Assembly (NCBI GenBank): GCA_013334225.1
Contig: JAAXXY010000026.1
Span: forward strand, 1 to 36,386
Origin: Chlorobiaceae bacterium
GTDB lineage: Bacteria; Bacteroidota; Chlorobiia; Chlorobiales; Chlorobiaceae
Length of the DNA stretch: 36,386 nt
Direction of reading: 5' to 3'
In this document: positions 7,819 to 16,651 of the stretch, in pieces
Numbering within the stretch: the stretch's first letter is position 1
Layout: the number at the start of each line of letters is the position of its first letter
Made by a program: the position numbers and the translations under genes
Notes under the pieces: model-generated
Told to the model about the DNA's origin: nothing
Databases searched by the model: none
Seen by the model: the letters and a program-made list of their open reading frames with translations, nothing else

Positions 7819-10800
7819 GGTTCGAACCTTTTTCGTTTTTGTCTGCAGCCATACCGGTTGCGGGTTTCCGGACAAACAGGGATTGCACAAGTACGTAGAA
7901 CAGGGGGACGAAGAATATCGCCAGCACCGTTCCGGACAACATGCCGCCCATCACACCGATACCGATGGCATGCTGGCTGGCAGAACCGGCTCCTGTCGAA
8001 AAGGCGAGCGGCGTAACTCCAAGGATGAAAGCCATGGAGGTCATAACAATGGGGCGAAGCCTCTGGCCGGCAGCTGCCAGTGCGGCCTCTTTCAGCGGCA
8101 TACCGCTTTCATAGAGGGTTTTTGCGAACTCAACTATGAGGATGGCGTTTTTTGCCGTCAGGCCTACGGTCGTCAGGAGACCGACCTTGAAATAGACATC
8201 GTTGGAAAGACCGGCAATGAAGGTCGCAAGCACCGTGCCGAGGACACCGAGCGGCACGACCAGCATGACGGCGAGAGGAACACTCCAGCTTTCATACAGG
8301 GCGGCGAGGCAGAGAAAGACGAAGAGCAGGGAGATCGAGTAGAGCAGCAGCGTCTGCTGGCCGGCAGCGCGCTCTTCGTATGAAAGCCCGGTCCATTCGA
8401 TGCCGAACCCTTCGGGAAGTTTCTCCGCCAGTTTCGACATGATGGCCATGGCATCACCGGAGTTTACCCCTGGCGCCGGTGCGCCCTGGATGTTGAGCGA
8501 AGATATGCCGTCGAAACGTTCGAGCTTGGGCGAACCGAAGCTCCATCGGCCGGTCGAAAACGACGAGAACGGAACCATGTCGCCTTTCGCGTTCCGTACG
8601 TGCCAGATGTCGACGTCCGACGGGTTCATCCGGTACTGCGCGTCTCCCTGCATGAACACTTTCTTGATGCGTCCATCGTGCAAGAAGTCGTTCACGTAGG
8701 ATGAGCCCCAGGCTGTCTGCAGCGTGGTGTTGATGTCGGCGATGGAGACCCCGAAGGCACTGGCCTTTTCGTGGTCTATGTCGATCTTGTATTGCGGCAC
8801 ATCCTCGAGTCCGTTGGGACGGACGCCGACCAGGGATGGATTTTTCGATGCCATTCCCAGCAACTGGTTGCGCGCGGCCATCAGCGCCTCATGGCCTTTG
8901 CCGGTCCGGTCGAGCAGCTGGAGGTCGAAGCCGGAAGCGTTGCCGAGCTCCATGACGGCCGGCGGGTAAAACGCGAAAATCATGGCGTCTTTCACGCTCG
9001 ACAGGGCGCCCATTGTCCTGCCGGCGATCGAAACGACATCCTGAGCCTTTTTCCGGCGTTCAGCCCAGTCCTTGAGCTGGACGAAGCCCATGGCCGTGTT
9101 CTGGCCCTGGCCGGCAAAACTGAACCCGGTCACGCTGAAGACACTTTCGACGCTCTCTTTCTCTTGGTCGAGCAGGTATCGTTCCATCGTCTTCACGCTC
9201 TCGAGTGTCCGGTCCTTGGTCGCTCCGGAAGGCGTGGAGATCTGGACGAAAAGGAACCCCTGGTCTTCGTCGGGCAGGAACGAGGTCGGGAGGCGCATGA
9301 AAACAAGCCCAAGCAGCATCACGACAAGCAGAAAGGCCGTCAGCGAGCGGTTGACATTCCCTGTCATGACTCGCGCGCCGTCGACATATCGTTCGCGGTT
9401 GCGGTTGAATACGCTGTTGAACCAGACAAAGAAACGGCTGAGGGGGCCATTGCCATAAAGGTGACCCTCTTTGTTCAGCGGCTTGAGAATGCTTGCGCAG
9501 AGCGCAGGAGTCAGGATCAGCGCAACCAGGACCGAAAGCAGCATCGCCGAAACGATGGTGATCGAGAACTGGCGATAGATCGTTCCTGTGGAGCCCTTGA
9601 AAAAAGCCATCGGTACGAAGACCGCCGACAGTACGAGAGCGATGCCGACCAGTGCGCTGGAGATCTGCTTCATCGATTTCCTTGTCGCTTCGAGTGGTGA
9701 GAGACGCTCTTCCGCCATGATTCGTTCGACGTTCTCGACCACGACGATGGCATCATCAACCAGGAGGCCTATGGCGAGCACCATGGCGAACATACTGAGG
9801 GTGTTGATGGAGAAACCGAATACGGACATGACTCCGAAGGTTCCCAGCAGCACGACGGGGACCGCGATGGTCGGGACCAGCGTGGCGCGGAAGTTCTGGA
9901 GGAACAGGAACATGACGAAAAATACGAGGATTACCGCTTCGATGAGGGTGTGCACGACCCCTTCGATCGAAGTTTTTACGAACGGTGTCGTGTCGAACGG
10001 ATAGACGACCTTCACACCCGGCGGCAGCAGGGGCTTCAGTAAAGCCATTTTCGCTTTCACCATGTTCGCGGTGTTCAGAGCGTTGGCACCGGTCGCCAGG
10101 GTGATGGCCATGCCTGCTGCCGGTTTGCCGTTGAAGCGCGTGGTCATGTCGTAGTTCTGCACACCGAGTTCGATACGGGCGACATCCCTGAGGCGGACTT
10201 GCGATCCGTCAGTGTTGACTTTCAGGATGATCTTCTCGAAGTCGTCGACGCTTTTGAGACGAGACTGTGCCGTAATGGTGGCATTCAGCTGCTGACCCGG
10301 CACCAAAGGCGTTCCGCCGAGCTGGCCGGCGGAAACGTCCGCGTTCTGTGCAGTGATGGCTGACTGGACCTCGGTCATGGTGATGTTGAAGCTCGTGAGC
10401 CGATGGGGATCGAGCCAGATGCGCATGGAGTAGGGCTGGCCGAACACCTGGATGTTGCCGACGCCGGGTACTCGGCTGAGCGGATCGAGGAGTTTCGAGT
10501 TGATGAAATCGTTCATGGCGTATTCATCGGTGCGGCCGTCTTCCGAATAGACGCCCACGACAAGCAGGAACCCCGTGTCACCTTTGGTGACCTTGATGCC
10601 TTGCTGCTGGACCTGCTGCGGCAGGTTCGACATGACCGTCTGCAGCTTGTTCTGCACCTGCACCTGGGCGATGTCGGGATCGGTTTCGGGTTCGAAGGTC
10701 ACCGTGATGGTCACGTTGCCATTCGAATCGCTGCCTGAGCTGAAATAACGAAGATGGTCGATACCGGTGAGCGCCTGTTCGATGACCTGCGTCACACTGT

Positions 10801-10975
10801 TTTCCACCGCTTCGGCTGAAGCCCCCGGGTAGGTGGCGTTGATGCTGATGGTCGGCGCCGCGATGCGCGGGTATTGTTCGACCGGGAGCGTGTTGATGGC
10901 AATGATGCCGCCCAGCATGATGCAGATGGAGATAACCCAGGCAAAGACTGGCCGCTCAATAAAATATCCGGACAT
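7808..10975 (-). CDS. RND multidrug efflux pump inner-membrane transporter (AcrB/MexB-like, HAE1)
   Basis: The 1055-residue protein has the full length of a proton-driven hydrophobe/amphiphile efflux transporter. It begins with [17 protein letters not shown], the conserved first membrane helix. The proton-relay pair is Asp407-Asp408 in [16 protein letters not shown], and the matching lysine is Lys942 in [15 protein letters not shown], as in E. coli AcrB (Asp407, Asp408, Lys940). Two large periplasmic loops follow helices 1 and 7. It captures substrates from the periplasm and passes them to the outer-membrane channel through the adaptor encoded just upstream. The gene starts 26 bp after the adaptor stop. 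Substrate range cannot be read from sequence. Confidence 0.96.
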   Translation of the reverse strand: MSGYFIERPVFAWVISICIMLGGIIAINTLPVEQYPRIAAPTISINATYPGASAEAVENSVTQVIEQALTGIDHLRYFSSGSDSNGNVTITVTFEPETDPDIAQVQVQNKLQTVMSNLPQQVQQQGIKVTKGDTGFLLVVGVYSEDGRTDEYAMNDFINSKLLDPLSRVPGVGNIQVFGQPYSMRIWLDPHRLTSFNITMTEVQSAITAQNADVSAGQLGGTPLVPGQQLNATITAQSRLKSVDDFEKIILKVNTDGSQVRLRDVARIELGVQNYDMTTRFNGKPAAGMAITLATGANALNTANMVKAKMALLKPLLPPGVKVVYPFDTTPFVKTSIEGVVHTLIEAVILVFFVMFLFLQNFRATLVPTIAVPVVLLGTFGVMSVFGFSINTLSMFAMVLAIGLLVDDAIVVVENVERIMAEERLSPLEATRKSMKQISSALVGIALVLSAVFVPMAFFKGSTGTIYRQFSITIVSAMLLSVLVALILTPALCASILKPLNKEGHLYGNGPLSRFFVWFNSVFNRNRERYVDGARVMTGNVNRSLTAFLLVVMLLGLVFMRLPTSFLPDEDQGFLFVQISTPSGATKDRTLESVKTMERYLLDQEKESVESVFSVTGFSFAGQGQNTAMGFVQLKDWAERRKKAQDVVSIAGRTMGALSSVKDAMIFAFYPPAVMELGNASGFDLQLLDRTGKGHEALMAARNQLLGMASKNPSLVGVRPNGLEDVPQYKIDIDHEKASAFGVSIADINTTLQTAWGSSYVNDFLHDGRIKKVFMQGDAQYRMNPSDVDIWHVRNAKGDMVPFSSFSTGRWSFGSPKLERFDGISSLNIQGAPAPGVNSGDAMAIMSKLAEKLPEGFGIEWTGLSYEERAAGQQTLLLYSISLLFVFLCLAALYESWSVPLAVMLVVPLGVLGTVLATFIAGLSNDVYFKVGLLTTVGLTAKNAILIVEFAKTLYESGMPLKEAALAAAGQRLRPIVMTSMAFILGVTPLAFSTGAGSASQHAIGIGVMGGMLSGTVLAIFFVPLFYVLVQSLFVRKPATGMAADKNEKGSNHEQ

Positions 10976-11001
10976 GAATTGAATCGTTGAATGAGATTTA
11001 T

Positions 11002-12144
11002 TTACCTTGTCGGAAAGGTTGGCTGCACCGCCTCGACGGTTTTTACCGCCATGCCGGGCTGGATTTTCATGATGCCCTCGTACACGACCTTTTCGCCCGC
11101 CTTGAGTCCACCGTCAACAAGCCATTTGTCCCCGAATACCTCTGAAACGGTAATCTGGCGCGTGTTGGCCTTGCCGTCCGGACCGACCACCCAGACTGAA
11201 ACCGATCCGTCAGTATTCCTGCTCACCGATTTTTGCGGGACGAGCATGGCATGGTCGTTCTTCCACTGTTCAATGCGGGCGTGAACGAACATACCTGGGA
11301 GGATCGTGTGATCCGGGTTCGGGAACAGCGCCCGCAACAGGACTGTACCTGTGGTCTGGGTCACCGTCACATCCGAAAACTTCAGTGTTCCGGTCCGCCC
11401 CGTGAGCTTGCCGTCCACCAGCAGCTGGACGGGCTTGCTCTGGGCGCCGGTACCGCCGGGGTGCGACTGTCGCAGACGCATCAGTTCCGCACTCGACTGG
11501 GAAACGTCGACATACATCTGGTCGAGCTGCTGGACTACAGAAAGAGGATCGGCCTGGCTTGCGTTGACCAAGGCTCCCTCCGTTATCTTCGACTGGCCTA
11601 TACGGCCGGTAATCGGTGACATGACCCTGGTGTAGTCGAGGTTGATCTTTGCCGTGGAGACCTCGGATCTGGCAATGGCGACATCGGCCTTCGCCTGGCC
11701 GAGGCTCGCTTTCACATCGTCATACTCCTGTTTGCTTACGCCGCCGATCTTGACCACCTCTTCGTAACGGGCGGCTTTTGCCTGCACGGACTTCAGGTTG
11801 GCTTCGGCTCTGCTGAGGCTGGCTCTGGCGCTGTTCCAGGCTGCCTGAAAGGGAGCCGGGTCGATCTGGTAGAGTTGCTGCCCCTGTTTGACCATACTCC
11901 CTTCCACGAAGAAGCGTTTCGTGATGATGCCGCTGACCTGCGGACGGATCTCGGCCATACGCAAGGCCGAAGTGCGCCCCGGCAGGTCCCTGGTCAGTAC
12001 GACAGGTTCGGTTTTCATGGTCACGACGCTGACTTCCGGCCTGGAGCCAGGAAGCGTTTGCTGGTTCCTGCTTCCTTTCGGCCACAGATACCATCCGGCA
12101 ATAAGGAGTGCGATTAGAGCAACGATGATGAAAGACCTTTTCAT
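11002..12144 (-). CDS. RND efflux membrane fusion protein (AcrA/MexA-like)
   Basis: This 380-residue periplasmic adaptor links the pump to the outer-membrane channel. An N-terminal hydrophobic anchor (residues 4-20) lacks a lipobox cysteine, so it is anchored by a helix rather than by lipid. The biotinyl-lipoyl domain halves are [20 protein letters not shown] with [17 protein letters not shown], and [20 protein letters not shown]. The alpha-hairpin between them contains the coiled-coil segment [20 protein letters not shown]. The beta-barrel and membrane-proximal domains fill the C-terminal half. It lies 8 bp after the tetR stop and 26 bp before the pump start. Confidence 0.95.
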   Translation of the reverse strand: MKRSFIIVALIALLIAGWYLWPKGSRNQQTLPGSRPEVSVVTMKTEPVVLTRDLPGRTSALRMAEIRPQVSGIITKRFFVEGSMVKQGQQLYQIDPAPFQAAWNSARASLSRAEANLKSVQAKAARYEEVVKIGGVSKQEYDDVKASLGQAKADVAIARSEVSTAKINLDYTRVMSPITGRIGQSKITEGALVNASQADPLSVVQQLDQMYVDVSQSSAELMRLRQSHPGGTGAQSKPVQLLVDGKLTGRTGTLKFSDVTVTQTTGTVLLRALFPNPDHTILPGMFVHARIEQWKNDHAMLVPQKSVSRNTDGSVSVWVVGPDGKANTRQITVSEVFGDKWLVDGGLKAGEKVVYEGIMKIQPGMAVKTVEAVQPTFPTR

Positions 12145-12152
12145 GGTAATGC

Positions 12153-12740
12153 TTATGGTTGGTGTGAGTTCGATGGGTTTTTCGGCTGGTATTCGGGACA
12201 GGAGGCATACACCGTCCGGATCAGCGCCATAAATGACAGGCGTTGCTCATCGCTCCAGTCGAAGAGACCGAACCATTCATGGCAACTGAACCCCATGAGG
12301 GCGAAGTACGCCAATCGGGCCAGTTCCGGCTTTGCTCCGGAATCCATGGCCCGCAAATCATGAGCGGCCCAGTCTTGTATTCTCAGCTGCAGCGACCCTT
12401 CGCTTGACATCGAAGATGTGATTGCCAGGATGACGGCCCGTTTGGTGTCGTCAGGCGCTTGTTCGGCAAGTTTTATGCGGGCGAACAACTCCGGATGAGG
12501 AGTGTCGGCACATACCTCGAGAGCCGATTCGATACGCACCGTTTCCCGCTTCAGATCACGGTCGATCAGCGCCTCGAGCAGGGCTGTCTTCGACTTGTAA
12601 TCAAGCACCACCCGGGATTTGCTGATACCTGCTTCCTGGGCCACGGCATCGATTGAGAGGCGGGCTGCGCCGTGCTTGACGACCACCCGCTCGATGGCAT
12701 CGAGGATGTTATCGGTTGATACTTTTTTCGGTCTTGCCAT
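12153..12740 (-). CDS. TetR/AcrR-family repressor of the efflux operon
   Basis: A 195-residue regulator with the N-terminal DNA-binding domain MARPKKVSTDNILDAIERVV and recognition region LSIDAVAQEAGISKSRVVLDY, followed by a ligand-sensing C-terminal domain. The start chosen is ATG 12740, which has GAGAGGG eight bases upstream; an upstream TTG at 12755 is less likely. It is the first gene of the operon it most likely controls, so it should repress itself and the pump until a ligand binds. Two candidate operators lie 44-85 bp upstream of the start. The VLDYKSK segment places it in the AcrR-like group. Confidence 0.92.
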   Translation of the reverse strand: MARPKKVSTDNILDAIERVVVKHGAARLSIDAVAQEAGISKSRVVLDYKSKTALLEALIDRDLKRETVRIESALEVCADTPHPELFARIKLAEQAPDDTKRAVILAITSSMSSEGSLQLRIQDWAAHDLRAMDSGAKPELARLAYFALMGFSCHEWFGLFDWSDEQRLSFMALIRTVYASCPEYQPKNPSNSHQP

Positions 12741-12783
12741 GTTGCACCCTCTCAAATAATGGATAATGAAACCCCTATTTAAA

Positions 12784-12825
12784 AACGATCGTTTTTTTAT
12801 AATTTATGAACGATCGTTTTTTTAT
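12784..12825 (-). promoter_or_regulatory. Duplicated 17-bp palindromic operator for the TetR regulator
   Basis: The sequence AACGATCGTTTTTTTAT occurs twice, at 12784-12800 and 12809-12825. Each copy contains the palindrome AACGATCGTT, extended in the first copy to AAAAACGATCGTTTTT (12781-12796). The palindrome centres are 25 bp apart. The pair lies upstream of tetR, where two repressor dimers could bind. Function is inferred from position and symmetry. Confidence 0.72.
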
Positions 12826-12865
12826 GCAACTTTTTTCTCATGTTTTTTCAAAGGCCGAATATAAA

Positions 12866-12903
12866 CATGGGTAGAAATAAACAAGCCCGGCGAGAAACCG
12901 GGC
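12866..12903 (-). terminator. Terminator after the DUF2628 gene
   Basis: A 6-bp GC stem (gcccgg 12885-12890, ccgggc 12898-12903) with a 7-nt loop is followed on the minus strand by TTGTTTATTTCT. It lies 28 bp past the stop of the minus-strand gene. Confidence 0.7.
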
Positions 12904-12931
12904 CGTTGCATTACAATTTTCATTCCGAAGA

Positions 12932-13183
12932 CTACAGATACAGGTATCCTTTATCCATCAGATCCTTTGCGTAAAGCTGATTGGCAAAGAAAGGAAAAAC
13001 AAACCAGCTTATCCCCAAGGTTAAAAATGTGAGTACGATTGAAATCATAAACCACCCCCACATATCCTTTACAGCAAACCAGAAAACACCTAAAACCATG
13101 CAAGGCCAGGAAAATCCGATGAAAACATTTTTCTCGGGCCCTTTTGCATGGGGATGATAAACACGCCCATAATACTTTCCCAT
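12932..13183 (-). CDS. DUF2628-like small membrane protein
   Basis: The 83-residue protein opens with HPHAKGPEKNVFIGFSWPCM, which resembles the start of DUF2628 proteins (a short polar head with a KxxxVkxGFSWP-like motif). Two membrane segments follow, at about residues 25-45 and 47-68, and the tail ends in ANQLYAKDLMDKGYLYL. The family has no defined function and is usually a small inner-membrane protein. The start at ATG 13183 is the only one consistent with the conserved head. A terminator lies just downstream. Confidence 0.72.
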   Translation of the reverse strand: MGKYYGRVYHPHAKGPEKNVFIGFSWPCMVLGVFWFAVKDMWGWFMISIVLTFLTLGISWFVFPFFANQLYAKDLMDKGYLYL

Positions 13184-13744
13184 TCCTCCAAAATTTTAGT
13201 TGAGGTGAACGACATTTTGAAACAGGCGACAGAAACAACAAAGATGCACTTTCGCTTGCACTACACTTTTATCTTTACTATATCCTGTATGGGGGGCGGG
13301 GGATATTGCTGTAAAATATATAAAAATAAATCGTTAATAAAAAAATATAATTACGAAAATATCACATGGCCTTGTCATCCGGCAGAGATCGGCAAGATTT
13401 ATACATCAATTTCGGGGACTCATCAATCTGTAAGGTCAGTACCACAGCCTGACAAATACATCAACGTACAGGCCATGTTGTTGAACTCATGTTGAGTGCG
13501 CTTCGTTTGAGTAACTGGATGGCATTTTGAATTGATTGGGTAAAAGCACAAAAAGTCCCCCTCACTTGAAACCAAAGGGTCTCAAGCTCAGCTCGCGGAA
13601 AGTCCTGTAAATCGCGGGGTTTTATGTTTGTGATTGAATCAATGCATGGATTTGAGTTTTCCCTGATTTTTCTCGAAGCTGAATCAGACATTTCGTCCGC
13701 CGGATGAAGCAAACATGCTCCATGGCCGAGCAGGTGAGAACTCC
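13184..13744. other. Long interval without supported gene
   Basis: About 560 bases have no gene I can support. A G-rich tract (GGGGGGCGGGGG, 13291-13302) is followed by an AT-rich stretch. A minus-strand open frame (13461-13943) overlaps the HD-domain gene in another frame and has no recognisable domain. It is probably spurious, although its distal part (13461-13690) could be gene debris. Confidence 0.45.
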
Positions 13745-14314
13745 TTACCACTTCACCATCGGAAAAGGATCGAAAGGATGCGTTTTCAGGCGCCTCAGGC
13801 TTAACTTGACCAGCTTCCGATGGAATCCGGCGTTCGGATAGCTTCGGAAAACCGTTCTGATGAATCCGGCATCCAGACCGAACCTGAAAAGTCCGAGCGA
13901 CAGATCGATCAGGTCTGCTTTTCTGAAGGGCTCTACAAGCCATTCCGGCCTGCCCCGCCAGGGAGTCAGTTTGTGATGCTCCCCTATCATCGTGACGATC
14001 TCATCATTCCATGCGCTTTGTCCCCTTCCGTCAAGATATTCCATGGCGAGCTGTGTCGAATGCGGCAGATAATCGAACGTGTTCGCTGTCCAGATACCCA
14101 GATCGTGGAATGCAGCGACGATCATGATTTTTTCAGCTGTCGGCGACGCCGTCCCGGAAAGGGCCATGCAAAACCGGCAGACTCTGCAGACATGGTTGCG
14201 ATAAGCTTCGAAATCCGGACCAAGTAAGGGGAGGTAGGAGCTGAGTATCTCGTCAGCAAGGGTGCAGGTGCTTAGCGACTCATCTTCGAATGTCTTGTTG
14301 AGCTTCATGACCAT
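13745..14314 (-). CDS. HD-domain phosphohydrolase-like protein
   Basis: The 189-residue protein has the HD superfamily pattern: His41 in YRNHVCRV, the His70-Asp71 pair in AAFHDLGIW, and GEHHK further on. HD proteins bind metal ions and hydrolyse phosphate esters, often of nucleotides. The length and the single domain suggest a stand-alone enzyme; substrate is unknown. The start could be ATG 14314 or ATG 14308. The only purine-rich ribosome binding site (ggag) lies inside a repeat element that begins 9 bp upstream, so the element now supplies the 5' leader. Confidence 0.8.
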   Translation of the reverse strand: MVMKLNKTFEDESLSTCTLADEILSSYLPLLGPDFEAYRNHVCRVCRFCMALSGTASPTAEKIMIVAAFHDLGIWTANTFDYLPHSTQLAMEYLDGRGQSAWNDEIVTMIGEHHKLTPWRGRPEWLVEPFRKADLIDLSLGLFRFGLDAGFIRTVFRSYPNAGFHRKLVKLSLRRLKTHPFDPFPMVKW

Positions 14315-14322
14315 ACACTCAA

Positions 14323-14550
14323 ATTATTACTCCGGCGATTAAAATGTCATTCCTGGTCAGCAACAATAGCGTCGAGTTTGTCATTCTGAGTTCCCCGTAC
14401 CCGGCCGCTACCGCACACCGACCATGAACAATAAATCCATAAATTATGGTAAAGTAATAAAGTGGATTCTTCATTCCGTTACGCTTCATTGCGGAATGAC
14501 AACCCCGTTGCATGGATTTCCTTGTGACTTATTGTTGCCGGAGCAAAAGT
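14323..14550. repeat. MITE-like interspersed repeat, copy 1
   Basis: A 228-bp non-coding element shared with 20886-21139. Shared blocks include ccggccgctaccgcacac, gaccatgaacaataaa, agtggattcttcattccg, and cccgttgcatggatttcctt. The ends are imperfect inverted repeats around CTCCGGC/GCCGGAG. An internal hairpin (CATTCCG 14472-14478, CGGAATG 14492-14498) is intact in this copy. Confidence 0.85.
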
Positions 14551-14689
14551 ATAGCATCGAACGTCTGCCCGTTGTTCGCCACAAATTCGGATTGGTGCTG
14601 GTGGTCGATCTGGGATTTCAGCATGAAGGTAACCTTGCCCTGACGTTACAGTTTTATTCTTTTGAATGCCCAAGTACCGGTAATTACCG

Positions 14690-14880
14690 TTACTTCGGTA
14701 ATAAACAATCAGAAAAAAAGTCCGGCAGCAGACTGTAACCGGTTATTCCCGGAATTACAGACCTCAGAGCGTCAACCGCATATGATACCGGATTGAGCAT
14801 GCCAACCGTTTTCAGCCAGTCAGGCAGGTTCCTGACCGGAAACAGTGCTCCAATCAGGAAAAAAAGGGGAAGACGGCAAA
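14690..14880 (-). pseudogene. Fragment of an ABC-2 type transporter permease
   Basis: The minus-strand segment reads PLFFLIGALFPVRNLPDWLK followed by LNPVSYAVDALRSVIPG. This is the highly conserved C-terminal region of DrrB/NodJ-type ABC-2 permeases (FPLFFLSGALFP then NPLTYxVDxLR). The rest of the gene, including the other membrane segments and the ATPase partner, is absent. The sequence upstream in the same frame (to 15013) does not resemble a permease. This is therefore a short relic bounded by the repeat element on one side. Confidence 0.7.
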
Positions 14881-15077
14881 ACTTGAAATCAGGCTTGAGA
14901 AGGACATTTTTCAGACATTCAGCAGCAAGCCGGTCACCCTCGGATTTTCGGGCCTTTTTCCTGAAGATCAATGCCTGTGGAGCGGCAGAAACAGCTTTCA
15001 GTATAAACATCATCGGTGACCAGGTTTTCCGGTAAACCGCAACAACAGGAGTCTTTACTTTTCCATGCCGATGATTG

Positions 15078-15123
15078 AAAAAAGGACAATGGGAAGCGAC
15101 CGGTTATCGCCTCCATTGTCCTT
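15078..15123 (-). terminator. Strong terminator after the Arg/Tyr-rich gene
   Basis: On the minus strand a perfect 9-bp stem, GGACAATGG (15121-15113) with CCATTGTCC (15092-15084), is followed by a run of Ts. The 20-nt loop itself can pair (GGCGA with TCGCT). It lies about 20 bp past the stop of the minus-strand gene. Confidence 0.85.
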
Positions 15124-15143
15124 ATCCAGATAAAAATCTTTAC

Positions 15144-15410
15144 TTAGTATCTTCTGTAATGATCTTCATAATGACGATAGCGGTGGTGTCTGCGCCATTC
15201 GTATTCACGACGTCTTCTCTCTTCTTCCCTGCGTCTTCGTTCCCATTCGTACCTGTGCCTTCTTTCTCTTTCATACCTGTAATCATATCTGTGATAGTCT
15301 CTGTAATATCCATCACTGCGGCCCCTTCCGTATTCAGCTTGAGCATTGACGTTCGGAAGGACAAAAAGCATGCATGATATTGCCGCAGCAATCAAAAAGT
15401 GTTTTTTCAT
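15144..15410 (-). CDS. Small secreted Arg/Tyr/His-rich protein
   Basis: The 88-residue product has a clean signal peptide (MKKHFLIAAAISCMLFVLPNVNA). The mature part of about 65 residues is almost only Arg, Tyr, His, Glu, Asp and Trp, in repeats of the type YRDYHRYDYRYERERRHRYE and RRRREEERRRREYEWRR. It is strongly basic and low-complexity. No family is recognised, and such proteins may bind polyanions or the cell envelope, but this is only a guess. A second open frame on the same strand (15140-15391) is a shadow: it lacks a signal peptide. A purine-rich site (aaaaagacg) precedes the ATG and a strong terminator follows. Confidence 0.78.
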   Translation of the reverse strand: MKKHFLIAAAISCMLFVLPNVNAQAEYGRGRSDGYYRDYHRYDYRYERERRHRYEWERRRREEERRRREYEWRRHHRYRHYEDHYRRY

Positions 15411-15499
15411 CGTCTTTTTCTGTTTATGAATAGGTTAACAGTTATGAATGTTTTTTACGGGACTTTGTGAAAACCTGTTACCGCATCCCTCCTCGATGA

Positions 15500-15535
15500 T
15501 TTCAAAGAAAAGCCTCTCTATTCGAAGAGGCTTTT
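15500..15535 (-). terminator. Terminator of the 66-residue secreted protein gene
   Basis: A perfect 10-bp stem (AAAAGCCTCT 15508-15517, AGAGGCTTTT 15526-15535) with an 8-nt loop lies 26 bp past the stop at 15561. Its symmetric A and T arms could work in either direction. Confidence 0.78.
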
Positions 15536-15560
15536 ACGGCCAATTTATAAAGGAAGCAGC

Positions 15561-15761
15561 TTATTTCGTTGCTTCAAGCGCAGCGGCTTCGACTTTTTCG
15601 GTTGCTTTTTCAGAAACCTTCTTTATGTGCTTTTTGGCAACAGAAGCAGTATATACTTCTACAACCGGCTTTGTGGCTGTCGCTTTGTCTCGGGCAAAAG
15701 AAACAACGCTCATCATCAATGCTGCGAGCAATCCAAATGTAAGTTTTCTATTTATTTTTAT
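15561..15761 (-). CDS. Small secreted Ala/Lys-rich protein, apparent ATA start
   Basis: Reading the minus strand from 15761 gives (M)KINRKLTFGLLAALMMSVV and then SFARDK, a textbook signal peptide. It is followed by about 42 residues of amphipathic Lys/Ala/Val/Glu-rich sequence (VAKKHIKKVSEKATEKVEAA) ending at stop 15561-15563. The codon in the expected initiator position is ATA, directly after an in-frame TAG, so no ATG, GTG or TTG can produce the whole signal peptide. The next usable codon is TTG at 15731, inside the hydrophobic core. Either a rare ATA start is used or an ATG has mutated. Gene length, signal and downstream terminator argue for a real or recently lost gene. Function is unknown. 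Confidence 0.6.
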   Translation of the reverse strand: MKINRKLTFGLLAALMMSVVSFARDKATATKPVVEVYTASVAKKHIKKVSEKATEKVEAAALEATK

Positions 15762-16059
15762 CTATTGCTGCTTACATGAGAATGAGGATTCTTTCCTTTT
15801 CTCACTGATAGTACGGGCCGATGGAGGGGTTTCTTTCAGAAAATCTTGCCGCTTCGCAGCTATGGTTTGCTGAATGGCGGAGCCCACCATTTGAAACCCT
15901 TGCCTTTTTCAGGATGTCGGCATAGTCCTGCCTTAACGTGAATGACCAGCTGCGGATGGTTTCATGGATGACAATCACCCCTCGTTATACCGGCAATTCT
16001 TATCTATCATTGAACCCTTGCGGATTTCTGTCAAGTTCGCAATGTGACGCTACCCTTGC
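15762..16059. other. Interval without supported gene
   Basis: No open frame here has a domain, signal peptide or ribosome binding site. It separates the small secreted protein gene from the inverted-repeat element. Nothing functional was recognised. Confidence 0.4.
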
Positions 16060-16211
16060 GGGCACCTTTATTTATTTGTTCCGAAGCCCTATTGCTGCAT
16101 TGTCCCGACGTGTCGGGATCAAAATCCTCATGTACTACGTGTACACTCCGGTTTCTCCGCTCCGTCCGCCTTGTACTCGTGCTTCTCACGACACACTAAA
16201 TAGAGGTGCCC
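16060..16211. repeat. 152-bp MITE-like element with 15-bp terminal inverted repeats
   Basis: The left end gggcacctttattta (16060-16074) and the right end taaatagaggtgccc (16197-16211) are inverted repeats matching at 14 of 15 positions. Inside are a perfect hairpin CCCGAC-GT-GTCGGG (16104-16117) and a second palindrome TGTAC-TACGT-GTACA (16131-16145). No protein is encoded. It is inserted just downstream of the psiE-like gene. It looks like a non-autonomous element or a structured RNA unit. Confidence 0.75.
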
Positions 16212-16216
16212 TTGAA

Positions 16217-16651
16217 TCATATATCTGCATCATTTGGTTTAAATCTGTTAAACAAAAAATAAGTACCTCCAATAGAAATCAAAATACAGGCAATAGCGAT
16301 CATTGAATTATAATCCGTTTTATGAAGGTCCAAAGTTATAATTTTGTTTGATATTGCAATCACCGCAATCTTTAGTATCTCCATAACAGGTATTTTATTT
16401 GAAGTTATTATTATATATATCGACTTCAATACCTCATAACCAACAACAATAATCAATATTTTTTCATATATTTCAAACATTTCATTTATATTGAAAACAA
16501 ACATCAACGGATCAGGGGATAATAATTTTTCAAACCATATCAATGTTAGATGTACTGTTCCGAAAAACATACTGAATGCCAGCATAATAATTAAAAAAAG
16601 CAAAACATACTTTGCTGCTTTTACAAAGAAATTAGCTATTGTTTCGCGCAT
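16217..16651 (-). CDS. PsiE-like small membrane protein
   Basis: The 144-residue protein has four predicted membrane segments and resembles the phosphate-starvation-inducible PsiE family, in particular the middle part YEVLKSIYIIITSNKIPVME followed by ILKIAVIAISNKIITLDLHK. In PsiE proteins a charged loop (IPVRDxxxIAIxALxRKxI) sits between helices 2 and 3 in the same way. The role of the family is unknown. The coding sequence is markedly more AT-rich than its neighbours, which suggests recent acquisition. Its stop lies 6 bp from the inverted-repeat element. Confidence 0.7.
   Translation of the reverse strand: MRETIANFFVKAAKYVLLFLIIMLAFSMFFGTVHLTLIWFEKLLSPDPLMFVFNINEMFEIYEKILIIVVGYEVLKSIYIIITSNKIPVMEILKIAVIAISNKIITLDLHKTDYNSMIAIACILISIGGTYFLFNRFKPNDADI

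Noticed and set aside
8771..9700. 309-codon open frame on the plus strand
   Set aside because: It lies antisense to the pump gene, whose frame has complete RND motifs. The translation is low-complexity and has no domain.
13461..13943. 160-codon minus-strand open frame
   Set aside because: It overlaps the HD-domain gene in another frame. The distal part (RAELETLWFQVRGTFCAFTQ) looks protein-like, but I cannot assign it to a family.
15140..15391. 83-codon frame parallel to the Arg/Tyr-rich gene
   Set aside because: Same strand, shifted by one base. It lacks the signal peptide, and its Thr/Ile/Gly composition follows from the repeat codons of the real frame.
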